Shown here: piece after piece, positions 1-5,640 of the stretch
Layout of the letters: each line of letters opens with the position of its first letter
How positions within the stretch are numbered: the first letter of the stretch is position 1
Origin: an uncultured Bacilli bacterium
Lineage (GTDB): Bacteria > Bacillota_I > Bacilli_A > RF39 > UBA660
Length of the DNA stretch: 9,596 nucleotides
Direction of reading: 5' to 3'
NCBI GenBank assembly: GCA_949879835.1
Contig: CATLBU010000030.1
Span: 1 to 9,596 of the forward strand
Made by a program: the position numbers and the translations under genes
The notes under the pieces: model-generated
Seen by the model: only the letters and a program-made list of their open reading frames with translations
What the model was told of the DNA's origin: nothing
Databases searched by the model: none

Positions 1-873
1 TTACTTGCTGATATTTTAGAATATGATAATGTTGTTAATGAATTCTTTTTACCAGTATTAAAATCTAAAATAGATAATCCAAAAGAAGAATTAAGTAAAG
101 AACTAAAAAAATTAAATAATAAAAAAGAAAGAATCAAAAAAGCATATATTGATTCTCTATTTACAGAAGAAGAATTTAAAGAAGAAACAAAACTAATTGA
201 AGAACAAGTTGAACTTATCAATTCAAAACTATTAGAAAATGAACAAGCTGAACAATTAAATTTTACTATTGATGATATTCTCCTAAAAAGAGATATGGAC
301 TTTATCAATAAAGTTAAATTACCAATATCTTATTATGCTTTTAATGAAAACTGGGACTTACTTGATAGAGAAACTAAAGCAGATATTGTTATGAGATATA
401 TTGATGATGTTGACCTTGAAATGAAAGATAATAGTTATGAAATTAAACAAATAAACTTTAGGAGTACATTTTATAGTGATTTTGAAGAATTATATAAGCA
501 AGGTTATATTGATAAGAAAAGACCTCTAGTTTTAGATTTTAATGGTATAAGAACAGAAATAAATATCAGATATAGTGAGTACTTACCTATAAAGGATGTA
601 TTGCAACACTTATATAGATTAAATGAATATTACGAAGTTAATTTTTATAAAGGAACACTATATAAAGAAACTGAAAAATTAGATATGTTTCCGCTTCAAA
701 AAAATGAAGTACCAATTAGAATATTCCCATTACAAGAAAATAATAATGGTGATAAAGATTATGTATCAATGGGAATGTTTGCTACTAAAAACACGCCTAA
801 TGATATAAAGGTTAATATTAGGGATGTGTTTGAAACAATACCAGATAATGTTAATGAAGAAGATTTTTGTTAA
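1..873 (+). CDS. Large serine recombinase, C-terminal part (cut by window edge)
   Basis: The reading frame is open from the first base to the TAA at 871-873, giving 290 residues with no start; the ATG at 295 is internal. The whole fragment aligns by eye with the C-terminal half of the complete recombinase at 6065-8020. Shared blocks include EYD(N/S)VVN(E/Q)FFLP near the start, DILxKRD(M/I)DFIN around residue 95, the (A)DIVMRYI/(A)DLIMNYI segment, and a late V(P/R)IRIFP / IVRIFPM block. It therefore covers the coiled-coil arm and C-terminal domain of a site-specific large serine recombinase; the catalytic serine domain, recombinase domain and zinc ribbon lie before the window. Such enzymes integrate and excise mobile elements. 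Its stop codon is the first base pairs of a hairpin, and a relaxase gene follows, as for the second copy. The two recombinases are clearly diverged, so this is not a recent duplication. Whether the missing part is intact cannot be seen. Confidence 0.9.
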   Translation, partial: LLADILEYDNVVNEFFLPVLKSKIDNPKEELSKELKKLNNKKERIKKAYIDSLFTEEEFKEETKLIEEQVELINSKLLENEQAEQLNFTIDDILLKRDMDFINKVKLPISYYAFNENWDLLDRETKADIVMRYIDDVDLEMKDNSYEIKQINFRSTFYSDFEELYKQGYIDKKRPLVLDFNGIRTEINIRYSEYLPIKDVLQHLYRLNEYYEVNFYKGTLYKETEKLDMFPLQKNEVPIRIFPLQENNNGDKDYVSMGMFATKNTPNDIKVNIRDVFETIPDNVNEEDFC

Positions 874-1042
874 CTTTTTATCTTTAAAAAGTTATAACAA
901 TCGAGGTACGTTTTGCGAGTTTACTCGTGAAAGTAGCGATAGATTGTTAAATAAAATTATGAATACTTTTACTTACGATAGTTTGTAAAAGGCATGAATA
1001 ATTTTCAAAGATAAAATAATAAGCAGTGCTTACTATTTTATC
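871..1042 (+). other. Dense hairpin block, candidate single-strand origin or structured RNA
   Basis: Four inverted-repeat structures follow one another almost without spacers. H1, 871-894: ten perfect pairs (871-880 with 885-894), starting on the recombinase stop codon. H2, 895-949: outer arms TAACAATC/GATTGTTA (895-902, 942-949) enclose a longer inner stem (907-935) with two G-T pairs and one bulge. H3, 953-1005: outer arms AAAATTAT/ATAATTTT (953-960, 998-1005) enclose CTTTTAC/GTAAAAG (966-972, 985-991) with loop TTACGATAGTTT. H4, 1010-1042: GATAAAATA/TATTTTATC plus TAAGC/GCTTA with one mismatch and loop AGT. None is followed by a T-tract, so these are not ordinary terminators. TAGCGA at 934-939 matches the CS-6 motif known from ssoA-type lagging-strand origins of rolling-circle plasmids, which also sit beside pre/mob genes. 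That function is inferred; the pairings are direct observations. The second module lacks this block except for a hairpin in the H4 position. Confidence 0.6.
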
Positions 1043-1060
1043 AGAAGTCTTATGTAGTTT

Positions 1061-1085
1061 TATTTCATTACGAAGTTTTGAAATA
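1061..1085 (+). other. Conserved hairpin with TTACGAAGTTT loop, copy 1
   Basis: Arms TATTTCA (1061-1067) and TGAAATA (1079-1085) pair perfectly around the 11-nt loop TTACGAAGTTT. The second module has the same loop at 8042-8052 but arms TTGTTTTA/TAAAACAA, with two compensated base-pair changes (A-T to G-C, C-G to T-A). A variant with loop TTACGATAGTTT lies at 966-991. Both main copies are preceded by TATGTA(G/A)TTTT and followed by GGATTCTAAGG. Conservation of loop sequence with only the pairing kept in the stem points to selection on a folded form (RNA or single-stranded DNA). It probably belongs to the transfer region; its exact role is unknown. Confidence 0.65.
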
Positions 1086-1108
1086 TTACGAAATAAGATA
1101 GGTGGATT

Positions 1109-1199
1109 CTAAGGTTGCCTAAACCTTAGCCCCCAGATTTTGATACTTGTGTCAAAATCTATAGGGGGTTAGAGATTTTGACAGAGTCAAAATTAACCC
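1109..1199 (+). other. oriT: Origin of transfer (oriT), MobV/pMV158-like, copy 1
   Basis: Three inverted repeats lie just upstream of the relaxase gene. CTAAGGTT/AACCTTAG pairs at 1109-1116 and 1122-1129. AGATTTTGA/TCAAAATCT (1135-1143, 1152-1160) is flanked by CCCCC (1130-1134) and GGGGG (1164-1168), which extend the hairpin. ATTTTGAC/GTCAAAAT (1175-1182, 1186-1193) is flanked by GGGTTA (1166-1171) and TAACCC (1194-1199). The last two hairpins share the GGGTTA bases and so exclude each other. The pMV158 oriT recognised by MobM has the same plan: hairpin, ATAGTGTG/TTA with the nick before TTA, then a repeat of the left arm. By analogy the nick here is predicted between 1168 and 1169 on the + strand. 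The same layout occurs at 8084-8168. The exact nick position is inferred. Confidence 0.82.
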
Positions 1200-1215
1200 T
1201 ACTATAAATAGTAGG
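1178..1215 (+). promoter_or_regulatory. Putative relaxase promoter embedded in oriT and a palindrome
   Basis: TTGACA at 1178-1183 is a perfect -35 hexamer and TATAAA at 1203-1208 a fair -10, but the 19-nt spacer is longer than the usual 17. The -35 lies inside the second oriT inverted repeat. The -10 sits in the centre of CCTACTA-taaa-TAGTAGG (1198-1215), which looks like an operator and has no counterpart in the second module. Transcription would start near 1215, leaving a short leader with the strong AAAGGGGG site (1230-1236) before the ATG at 1247. Overlap of mob promoter and oriT is known for pMV158, where MobM represses its own gene; autoregulation here is inferred. Confidence 0.5.
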
Positions 1216-1246
1216 TCTCTGTTCTAACAAAGGGGGAATATAAAAT

Positions 1247-2599
1247 ATGAATGATAAAGAAGAATTATCTTATTCATTACACTTAAGTAATGATAAAAAT
1301 AAATCTAAAAAAGCAAGAAGAAGTGTAAAAAATACTGAAACTGGAACTACTTCTCTATCTAATAATGCTATTCAAAATCATCAACAATTATCAAAGGTTG
1401 ATAAACATAATTTAAGAAAATATGATGATGATAAAAAATTAATTTGCACAATTAGAGGAACATCTTCTATTGTAGAAGATACTAAAAATTTGTATTTAGA
1501 TTTATTTGAAGATGCAAGAATTAAATATAATGAAAAACAAACTAGAAATGATAGGAAAATAGAAAACTATTTTAATCATATTTCAAATGATAACAAAAGA
1601 GATCTTGCTTGTGAGATTATTATTGAACTTGGCGATATGGACTTTTGGGCTGATAAAGATGATAAATTTAAAAAGAAAATGGTAGAAGTTTTTAAAGAAC
1701 AAATATTAGATTTAGAAGAAGGTGTACCTAACTTTAAAATAGCAAATGCCACCATACATTTTGATGAATCTAGTCCACATTTACATATTGTTGGTGTACC
1801 TTTCAAAGATGGAATGAAAAATGGTATGGAGAAACAAGTTGGTAAATCTGATGTCTTTAATAAAATAAGTTTAAAAGAAATTCAAGATAAAATGAGAGTA
1901 TATTGTATTAATTCATTTAATAGAATTTATCATTTAAACTACACTCTTAAAGCAAAAGAAGAAGGTAGAAATGTTGATATTAATGTTGCTAATATGAATG
2001 AATATAAAAAGTTTAAACGAGAACAAGAAAAATACAAAAAGCAACTTAAGGAATTAAATAGTAAAACTGATGAATTACAAAATAAATCTAATGAGATAAA
2101 TGATATTATAGATAATTTAAAACCTACATTAATGAATAAAAATAACTACTTTATTTCTAGTGAAAATATTGATAAAGTCAAAAAGTATATAGAACAAACT
2201 AATGATACTACATCTAATTTACGAAATGCAAATGATATAAATATAGTCTTAAAAAAATATGAAGATGATTTAAGAGAACACTCTAATGAAGTTAGAAACT
2301 TGAAAAAGAAAATCAAAACTAGAGATGATAGAATTGAAGAATTAGAAATTGATTTAAATGATGCTAATGAAACTATTGATGAATTAGAAGATAAGGTATC
2401 AGAATTACAAAAAATAGTTGATTACTTTAAAGAGTTATGGAAAAAGTTTATAGAATTTTTACAAAATAAATTCTTCTCAAATGATAAATATGATGAAATC
2501 ATTAATGATTTATATGATGAAGATATACTTGATGAAAATGATATTGATACTATACAAAACAATTCTAAAGGTAAAGATGATTTTGATAGAGATTTATAG
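1247..2599 (+). CDS. MobV-family relaxase (Pre/Mob plasmid recombination enzyme), copy 1
   Basis: A 450-residue relaxase expected to nick the adjacent oriT and pilot the transferred strand using a helper conjugation apparatus. It carries the MobV signature H171-x-D173-E174-x-x-P177-H178-L-H180, the metal-binding histidine motif of the Pre/Mob family (Pfam Mob_Pre), and an HNLRKY motif at 54-59 matching the conserved HNxR N-terminal motif. The N-terminal segment ending TSLSNNAIQN is nearly the same in the second relaxase (8213-9595). Residues about 255-290 and 330-400 are charged heptad-like coiled coil, and the protein ends in KGKDDF plus an acidic tail, shared with the other copy. There is no membrane segment. 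The ATG at 1247 follows AAAGGGGG with a 10-nt gap and was chosen for that reason. It shares about the length and full domain order of the second copy, so it appears intact. Family assignment is firm; partner elements and helper are unknown. Confidence 0.92.
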   Translation: MNDKEELSYSLHLSNDKNKSKKARRSVKNTETGTTSLSNNAIQNHQQLSKVDKHNLRKYDDDKKLICTIRGTSSIVEDTKNLYLDLFEDARIKYNEKQTRNDRKIENYFNHISNDNKRDLACEIIIELGDMDFWADKDDKFKKKMVEVFKEQILDLEEGVPNFKIANATIHFDESSPHLHIVGVPFKDGMKNGMEKQVGKSDVFNKISLKEIQDKMRVYCINSFNRIYHLNYTLKAKEEGRNVDINVANMNEYKKFKREQEKYKKQLKELNSKTDELQNKSNEINDIIDNLKPTLMNKNNYFISSENIDKVKKYIEQTNDTTSNLRNANDINIVLKKYEDDLREHSNEVRNLKKKIKTRDDRIEELEIDLNDANETIDELEDKVSELQKIVDYFKELWKKFIEFLQNKFFSNDKYDEIINDLYDEDILDENDIDTIQNNSKGKDDFDRDL

Positions 2600-2626
2600 T
2601 AAATCATATCTAAATATAAGAAAATT

Positions 2627-2635
2627 TGTTATAAT
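2627..2635 (+). promoter_or_regulatory. Extended -10 promoter of the cargo operon
   Basis: TGTTATAAT is a perfect extended -10 (TG-n-TATAAT, hexamer 2630-2635) in the 60-nt gap after relaxase 1. No good -35 is visible 17 nt upstream, which extended -10 promoters tolerate. Transcription would begin near 2642. This argues that the cargo genes are transcribed independently of the relaxase and supports the TTG at 2660, rather than the ATG at 2645, as the first start. Confidence 0.6.
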
Positions 2636-2659
2636 GTTAATGAAATGGGGATGATTTTC

Positions 2660-3304
2660 TTGAATATTATAAGAACTATTGATTTATGGACAGAGCAACG
2701 CGATAATCATTATGAATGTTTTAATGGTGCTTTTGTAGATGGATTTGAAAATAATAAAATTGCATTTGATAAATATAAAATAGTGAAAAACTGTAATTGC
2801 ATAATTACAGTAAAGCCAGAAGATATAAATATAAGAAATAAGCATAATGCAATTATATTTTATAAAAATGATATTCCTGTTAGACTAATGGTTATAAATT
2901 CAAATACTAATATTGACAAATGTATAGATATAGCATTAAATCAATATTTTGAAGATTCTATATTAAAAGATTTATATCAAAAGTTAAATATAAAATCATC
3001 AATAATTGATATGAATGAAGAACCAATAAATGATAATGTTATTGATGATGAAATAGATACAGGTTCTTGTGATAGATGGAATTTATTATATAATATGCTA
3101 CAAGGTCTTTATACAGAAACTAATAATGCTTATGGTAATTTTTCTAGTGATAAATACTATTTTATACCAGATTTATTTATAAAATATGATTTAAAAACAG
3201 ATAGTGAAATATTTGAAATTACCCATAAATGTGCATTTATAAATACAACAAAAACCAGATTGATTCCAATTCAAGAAAATTCGCCATTAACAAAAAATAT
3301 ATGA
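2660..3304 (+). CDS. Hypothetical protein, first gene of cargo operon
   Basis: I do not recognise this family. The product is about 214 residues, soluble, without signal peptide, membrane segment or an obvious catalytic motif. The N-terminal half (to about residue 105) has alternating beta-like segments such as NCIITV, NAIIFY and RLMVIN; the middle (about 115-135) is acidic; the C-terminal half contains a DKYYFIPDLFIKYDL stretch that may be strand-rich. The frame also allows ATG at 2645 or 2651, but the predicted transcription start near 2642 would make the first nearly leaderless. TTG at 2660 has GGGG nine bases upstream, so I chose it with modest confidence. It ends in TGA and is followed after 22 nt by the phosphotransferase gene, suggesting co-transcription with the rest of the cargo. 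Base composition resembles its neighbours. A role as a cargo or accessory protein of the element is only inferred from position. Confidence 0.7.
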   Translation: MNIIRTIDLWTEQRDNHYECFNGAFVDGFENNKIAFDKYKIVKNCNCIITVKPEDINIRNKHNAIIFYKNDIPVRLMVINSNTNIDKCIDIALNQYFEDSILKDLYQKLNIKSSIIDMNEEPINDNVIDDEIDTGSCDRWNLLYNMLQGLYTETNNAYGNFSSDKYYFIPDLFIKYDLKTDSEIFEITHKCAFINTTKTRLIPIQENSPLTKNI

Positions 3305-3326
3305 ATATGAAAGTGAGATGATAATA

Positions 3327-4340
3327 ATGGATACATTTGAACTACAAGATTTTAATAAAAGAATAGGACTTAATACTGATTTAAGAAATATATCTCAAAA
3401 AATATGCGAAAGTTATAATTTAGGAGAATTTATTTCAAATGAATTGATAACTATTGGATATGAAGATTATAATTACTATTTAACAACCTCAACTGGGAAA
3501 TATTGTGTTAAGATTTTTAGTAAAATTAGAACAAAAGAAGATATTAAAAATTATTTAGATAGAATTAGAGCAGTAGCCAATAGTGAAATAAACTCTCCAA
3601 AACCTTTAATAGTTAATGATGACATTACTTTAGCATTAGATTATAAGGATAATCATTATGATATTTGTGTATTTGAATATATAAATGGAAAGAATTATTT
3701 TGAATTAGAAGAAAAACCAAGTAAAGATATAATTAAAGAAATTGCCAGACAAACTGCAATGATAAATAATTTAGATATAAAGCCAAATTTTATTTATGAT
3801 ACTTGGGCAATAGTAAATTTTGGGGATGAATATAAGAAAAAGAGAGAATATCTTTCAGACCGTTATAAAAGTGAATTTGATAAATTGTTAGTAGAATTAA
3901 ATAAAACTGATTTTGAAAACCTCCCAAAAGCATTTGTTCACGGAGATATAATAAGCACAAATGTAATGTTAGATAATAATTCAAAAATATGGATTATAGA
4001 TTTTGCAGTTTCTAATTATTTACCAAGAATAATAGATTTGGCAGTTATTGCTTGTAATATGTGTTTAGATGAGAAGTCAAAGAATAATACTTATGATAAT
4101 ATTTCAGTGTTATTAAGTGAATATAATAAATATAATCAATTAACAAAATATGAATTAAAAGTATTTGGAACTTTTTATAAATTAGCAAATGCAATGCACA
4201 TTTTACAACCACAATATATAATTCAAATGGATGGAGATTCAGAAGAAAATCAATATTGGCTTAATGAAGGTATAATAGGATACTCTTATAGTGAAGATGA
4301 AACATTTGAAAAAGCAATAATTAAAAGATTGGAGAAATAA
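3327..4340 (+). CDS. Aminoglycoside-phosphotransferase-fold (APH/choline kinase-like) phosphotransferase
   Basis: A 337-residue cytoplasmic protein of the phosphotransferase enzyme family (Pfam APH), which transfers phosphate from a nucleotide to small molecules. Visible landmarks are YCVK62IF, the likely ATP-binding lysine in the N-lobe; FVH205GD207 with N212, the Brenner-motif catalytic loop; and IID225F, the Mg-binding aspartate, where the canonical glycine is replaced by alanine. RIIDLA follows, typical of APH and homoserine-kinase-like proteins. All key residues are present, so it should be active. The substrate cannot be told: antibiotic inactivation is possible, but sequences of this type also include homoserine, choline and sugar kinases, and it does not read as a well-known resistance enzyme. 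ATG at 3318 is in frame, but GTGAG at 3313-3317 is correctly spaced (9 nt) only for the ATG at 3327. Its own 3' end carries the ribosome site for the next gene, two bases away. Confidence 0.85.
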   Translation: MDTFELQDFNKRIGLNTDLRNISQKICESYNLGEFISNELITIGYEDYNYYLTTSTGKYCVKIFSKIRTKEDIKNYLDRIRAVANSEINSPKPLIVNDDITLALDYKDNHYDICVFEYINGKNYFELEEKPSKDIIKEIARQTAMINNLDIKPNFIYDTWAIVNFGDEYKKKREYLSDRYKSEFDKLLVELNKTDFENLPKAFVHGDIISTNVMLDNNSKIWIIDFAVSNYLPRIIDLAVIACNMCLDEKSKNNTYDNISVLLSEYNKYNQLTKYELKVFGTFYKLANAMHILQPQYIIQMDGDSEENQYWLNEGIIGYSYSEDETFEKAIIKRLEK

Positions 4341-4342
4341 TA

Positions 4343-4687
4343 ATGAATAGAGATTTTGCTGAAAAATGGTTAAATAAATTAAGAGAATATTGGTTTAATA
4401 AGGACATAGAAAATGCAGTATCACTATTTACTAAAACAACTTTTTATCAAGAAACACCCTTTATGAAACCATATACTTCTATTGAAGAAATAAATCAAGA
4501 ATGGCAACATATCAAAAATGAAAATATACAGAATATAGAATTTCACATATTAGCAATAGATGGTAATACAATAATTGTTCAATGGATTCTTAAACAAAAT
4601 GATAAGGACTTTGATGGTATTTATGAAATAAAATTTAATGAATTAAATGAATGTATTTATTTTAAAAGTTGGGAAATGGTTAAATAG
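4343..4687 (+). CDS. NTF2-like / SnoaL-like small protein
   Basis: A 114-residue protein with the pattern of nuclear-transport-factor-2-like (SnoaL-like) domains: an N-terminal helix with FAEKWLNKLREYWFNKDIENAVSLF, a strand with TTFYQETPF, the helix around SIEEINQEWQHI, then strands NIEFHILAIDGN, TIIVQWIL, DGIYEIKFN and CIYFKSWEM. The fold forms a cone-shaped pocket used for enzymes, binding proteins and subunits. The N-terminal W and the xxWxx in strand 4 are usual for the family. No unique catalytic set is identifiable, so the function remains open. GGAG at 4331-4334 lies inside the end of the phosphotransferase gene, eight bases before this ATG, and only two bases separate the genes, so translational coupling is likely. 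A joint action with the phosphotransferase on one small molecule is a guess from context. Confidence 0.75.
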   Translation: MNRDFAEKWLNKLREYWFNKDIENAVSLFTKTTFYQETPFMKPYTSIEEINQEWQHIKNENIQNIEFHILAIDGNTIIVQWILKQNDKDFDGIYEIKFNELNECIYFKSWEMVK

Positions 4688-4690
4688 AAC

Positions 4691-5395
4691 ATGAAAAATC
4701 AAGTATTTGATGAACTAATAAACTCAATGTCTAATTGTTCTAAATGCACAAGTTTAAAAAAGAAAAATGGAAAAGATTGCTCACTCATAAATATTTATCA
4801 AACACAAGAATTTTGTAAAAACATTCCATCTATTTGGACTGACTGGTATAATAGATTAGATTCTAAAATAATGATTATAGGTCAAGATTGGGGACCATAT
4901 AATGATATGAGACAATTGAATGAGCAATATATTAACAATCCAGATCGAGAAAACTGGAAGTATCTAGTTGAACAGGAAAAAAGCAATACAAAAAAATTAT
5001 TAAACTATTATATAAGAGAATCTTCAGAAAACAAATATAGTTTAGATGATATGTTTATTACCAACGCTATAATGTGTGCTAGAAAAGGAAACAATTATCG
5101 TGGTAATAATATTGATTTGAAAAAGTCTACTAATAATTGTAGCAAATATTTATTAAAGCAAATAAATATAGTGAAACCTAAAGTGATATTAACGCTAGGA
5201 TATTATCCACTACTATCATTATCTAAAATTTATAGTTTTAATATTGAAAAAACTTTAAAGGATGTTATTAACAACAGCCCAGAAATTATGATAAATGATT
5301 TTATAATAATACCTTTATATCATCCAGTAGCACAAATAAAGAAAAGTGAACAATTAAAACAATATAAAAGAATATGGAAATACATAATACAATAA
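4691..5395 (+). CDS. Uracil-DNA-glycosylase-superfamily protein with Fe-S cysteine pattern
   Basis: A 234-residue protein of the UDG superfamily, enzymes that cut damaged or modified bases from DNA. Motif A reads IMIIGQD66WGP and motif B IIPLYH211PVA, with ITNAIMC and the IVKPKVILTLG segment between them in family order. Cysteines C16, C19, C129 and C150 fall where family 4 and 5 glycosylases bind a 4Fe-4S cluster; C30 and C42 are additional. Motif A, however, has Gln-Asp as in family 1 (GQDPYH) rather than the GE(A/G)PG of family 4, so it is a mixed type. The substrate could be uracil or a modified phage base. It starts three bases after the NTF2-like gene with no strong ribosome site, consistent with translational coupling. 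It is the last gene of the cargo operon. Family assignment is good; exact activity is not established. Confidence 0.82.
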   Translation: MKNQVFDELINSMSNCSKCTSLKKKNGKDCSLINIYQTQEFCKNIPSIWTDWYNRLDSKIMIIGQDWGPYNDMRQLNEQYINNPDRENWKYLVEQEKSNTKKLLNYYIRESSENKYSLDDMFITNAIMCARKGNNYRGNNIDLKKSTNNCSKYLLKQINIVKPKVILTLGYYPLLSLSKIYSFNIEKTLKDVINNSPEIMINDFIIIPLYHPVAQIKKSEQLKQYKRIWKYIIQ

Positions 5396-5568
5396 TCAAA
5401 ATATACACAAATAGGTATAGAATTTTTAGCAAAAATAGATTATAATTATATTAAGAAATTGATACAAATATTGTATTGATTACTGAATTTAGTGAAAAAA
5501 GTTTGAAATAACTTTCTTACTCGCACCATTGACGAATCTGTTCGAACTATTCGAACTTTTAGATATAG
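5396..5568 (+). repeat. Gap after cargo operon with TTCGAACT direct repeats, possible element junction
   Basis: There is no gene in this stretch. An inverted repeat ATACAA-ata-TTGTAT lies at 5462-5476. TTCGAACT occurs twice with a 9-nt period (5541-5548, 5550-5557); the first with the preceding G forms the palindrome GTTCGAAC. The segment from about 5519 to 5557 is visibly richer in G and C than everything around it. It lies where the cargo of module 1 should meet the start of module 2, so a recombinase attachment junction or a repressor operator are both possible. No matching second att copy was found in the window. Confidence 0.35.
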
Positions 5569-5593
5569 AATCAATCGAAAGATTGGTTTTTTT
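5569..5593 (+). terminator. Rho-independent terminator
   Basis: AATCAATC (5569-5576) and GATTGGTT (5581-5588) pair with one G-T wobble around a GAAA tetraloop, and seven T residues (5587-5593) follow. This is a classic intrinsic terminator on the + strand. It most simply ends cargo-operon transcripts, 174 nt after the glycosylase stop, and insulates the gene at 5635. If a promoter lies between 5396 and 5560 it could also act as an attenuator. Confidence 0.75.
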
Positions 5594-5608
5594 CTGTTTT
5601 TAGAAAGA

Positions 5609-5640
5609 AATCATAGTCAGAAAGGTTGGTGTCTATGATT
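5609..5640 (+). promoter_or_regulatory. Hairpin covering the start codon of the 5635 gene
   Basis: AATCATAG (5609-5616) pairs perfectly with CTATGATT (5633-5640), which contains the ATG start at 5635. The ribosome-binding sequence AAAGG (5621-5625) lies in the 16-nt loop. Such a layout can limit translation when folded. Regulation is inferred from the pairing alone. Confidence 0.4.

Noticed and set aside
295..873. Separate 192-residue gene starting at ATG 295
   Set aside because: The frame is open back to base 1 and the upstream residues match the recombinase at 6065-8020, so this ATG is internal.
1010..1042. Strong hairpin as an intrinsic terminator of recombinase 1
   Set aside because: The stem is not followed by a T-tract; the sequence after it is mixed (agaagtc).
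871..1246. CRISPR array
   Set aside because: The repeats are inverted, of different sequences and lengths, with no regular direct repeat and spacer pattern, and no cas gene is present.
1576..1806. Minus-strand open frames here and at 2422-2607, 3790-3984, 6190-6411 and 9358-9549
   Set aside because: Each lies fully or almost fully opposite a well-supported + strand gene, encodes no recognisable domain and shows no ribosome site that I could support.
2591..2605. GATTTA-tag-TAAATC hairpin as terminator of relaxase 1
   Set aside because: Only six mostly A-T pairs with no T-run; likely chance in AT-rich DNA.
3302..3304. TGA read as tryptophan (Mycoplasma-type code)
   Set aside because: Reading through meets further TGA codons at once, the next gene has its own ribosome site, and TGG is used for Trp throughout.
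5441..5446. TATAAT as a promoter for the 5635 gene
   Set aside because: No acceptable -35 at proper distance and no extended -10; such hexamers are expected by chance at this base composition.
5530..5560. tRNA fragment suggested by TTCGAA/TTCGAAC (T-loop like)
   Set aside because: No acceptor or other arms can be paired on either strand, and the motif simply repeats twice with a 9-nt period.
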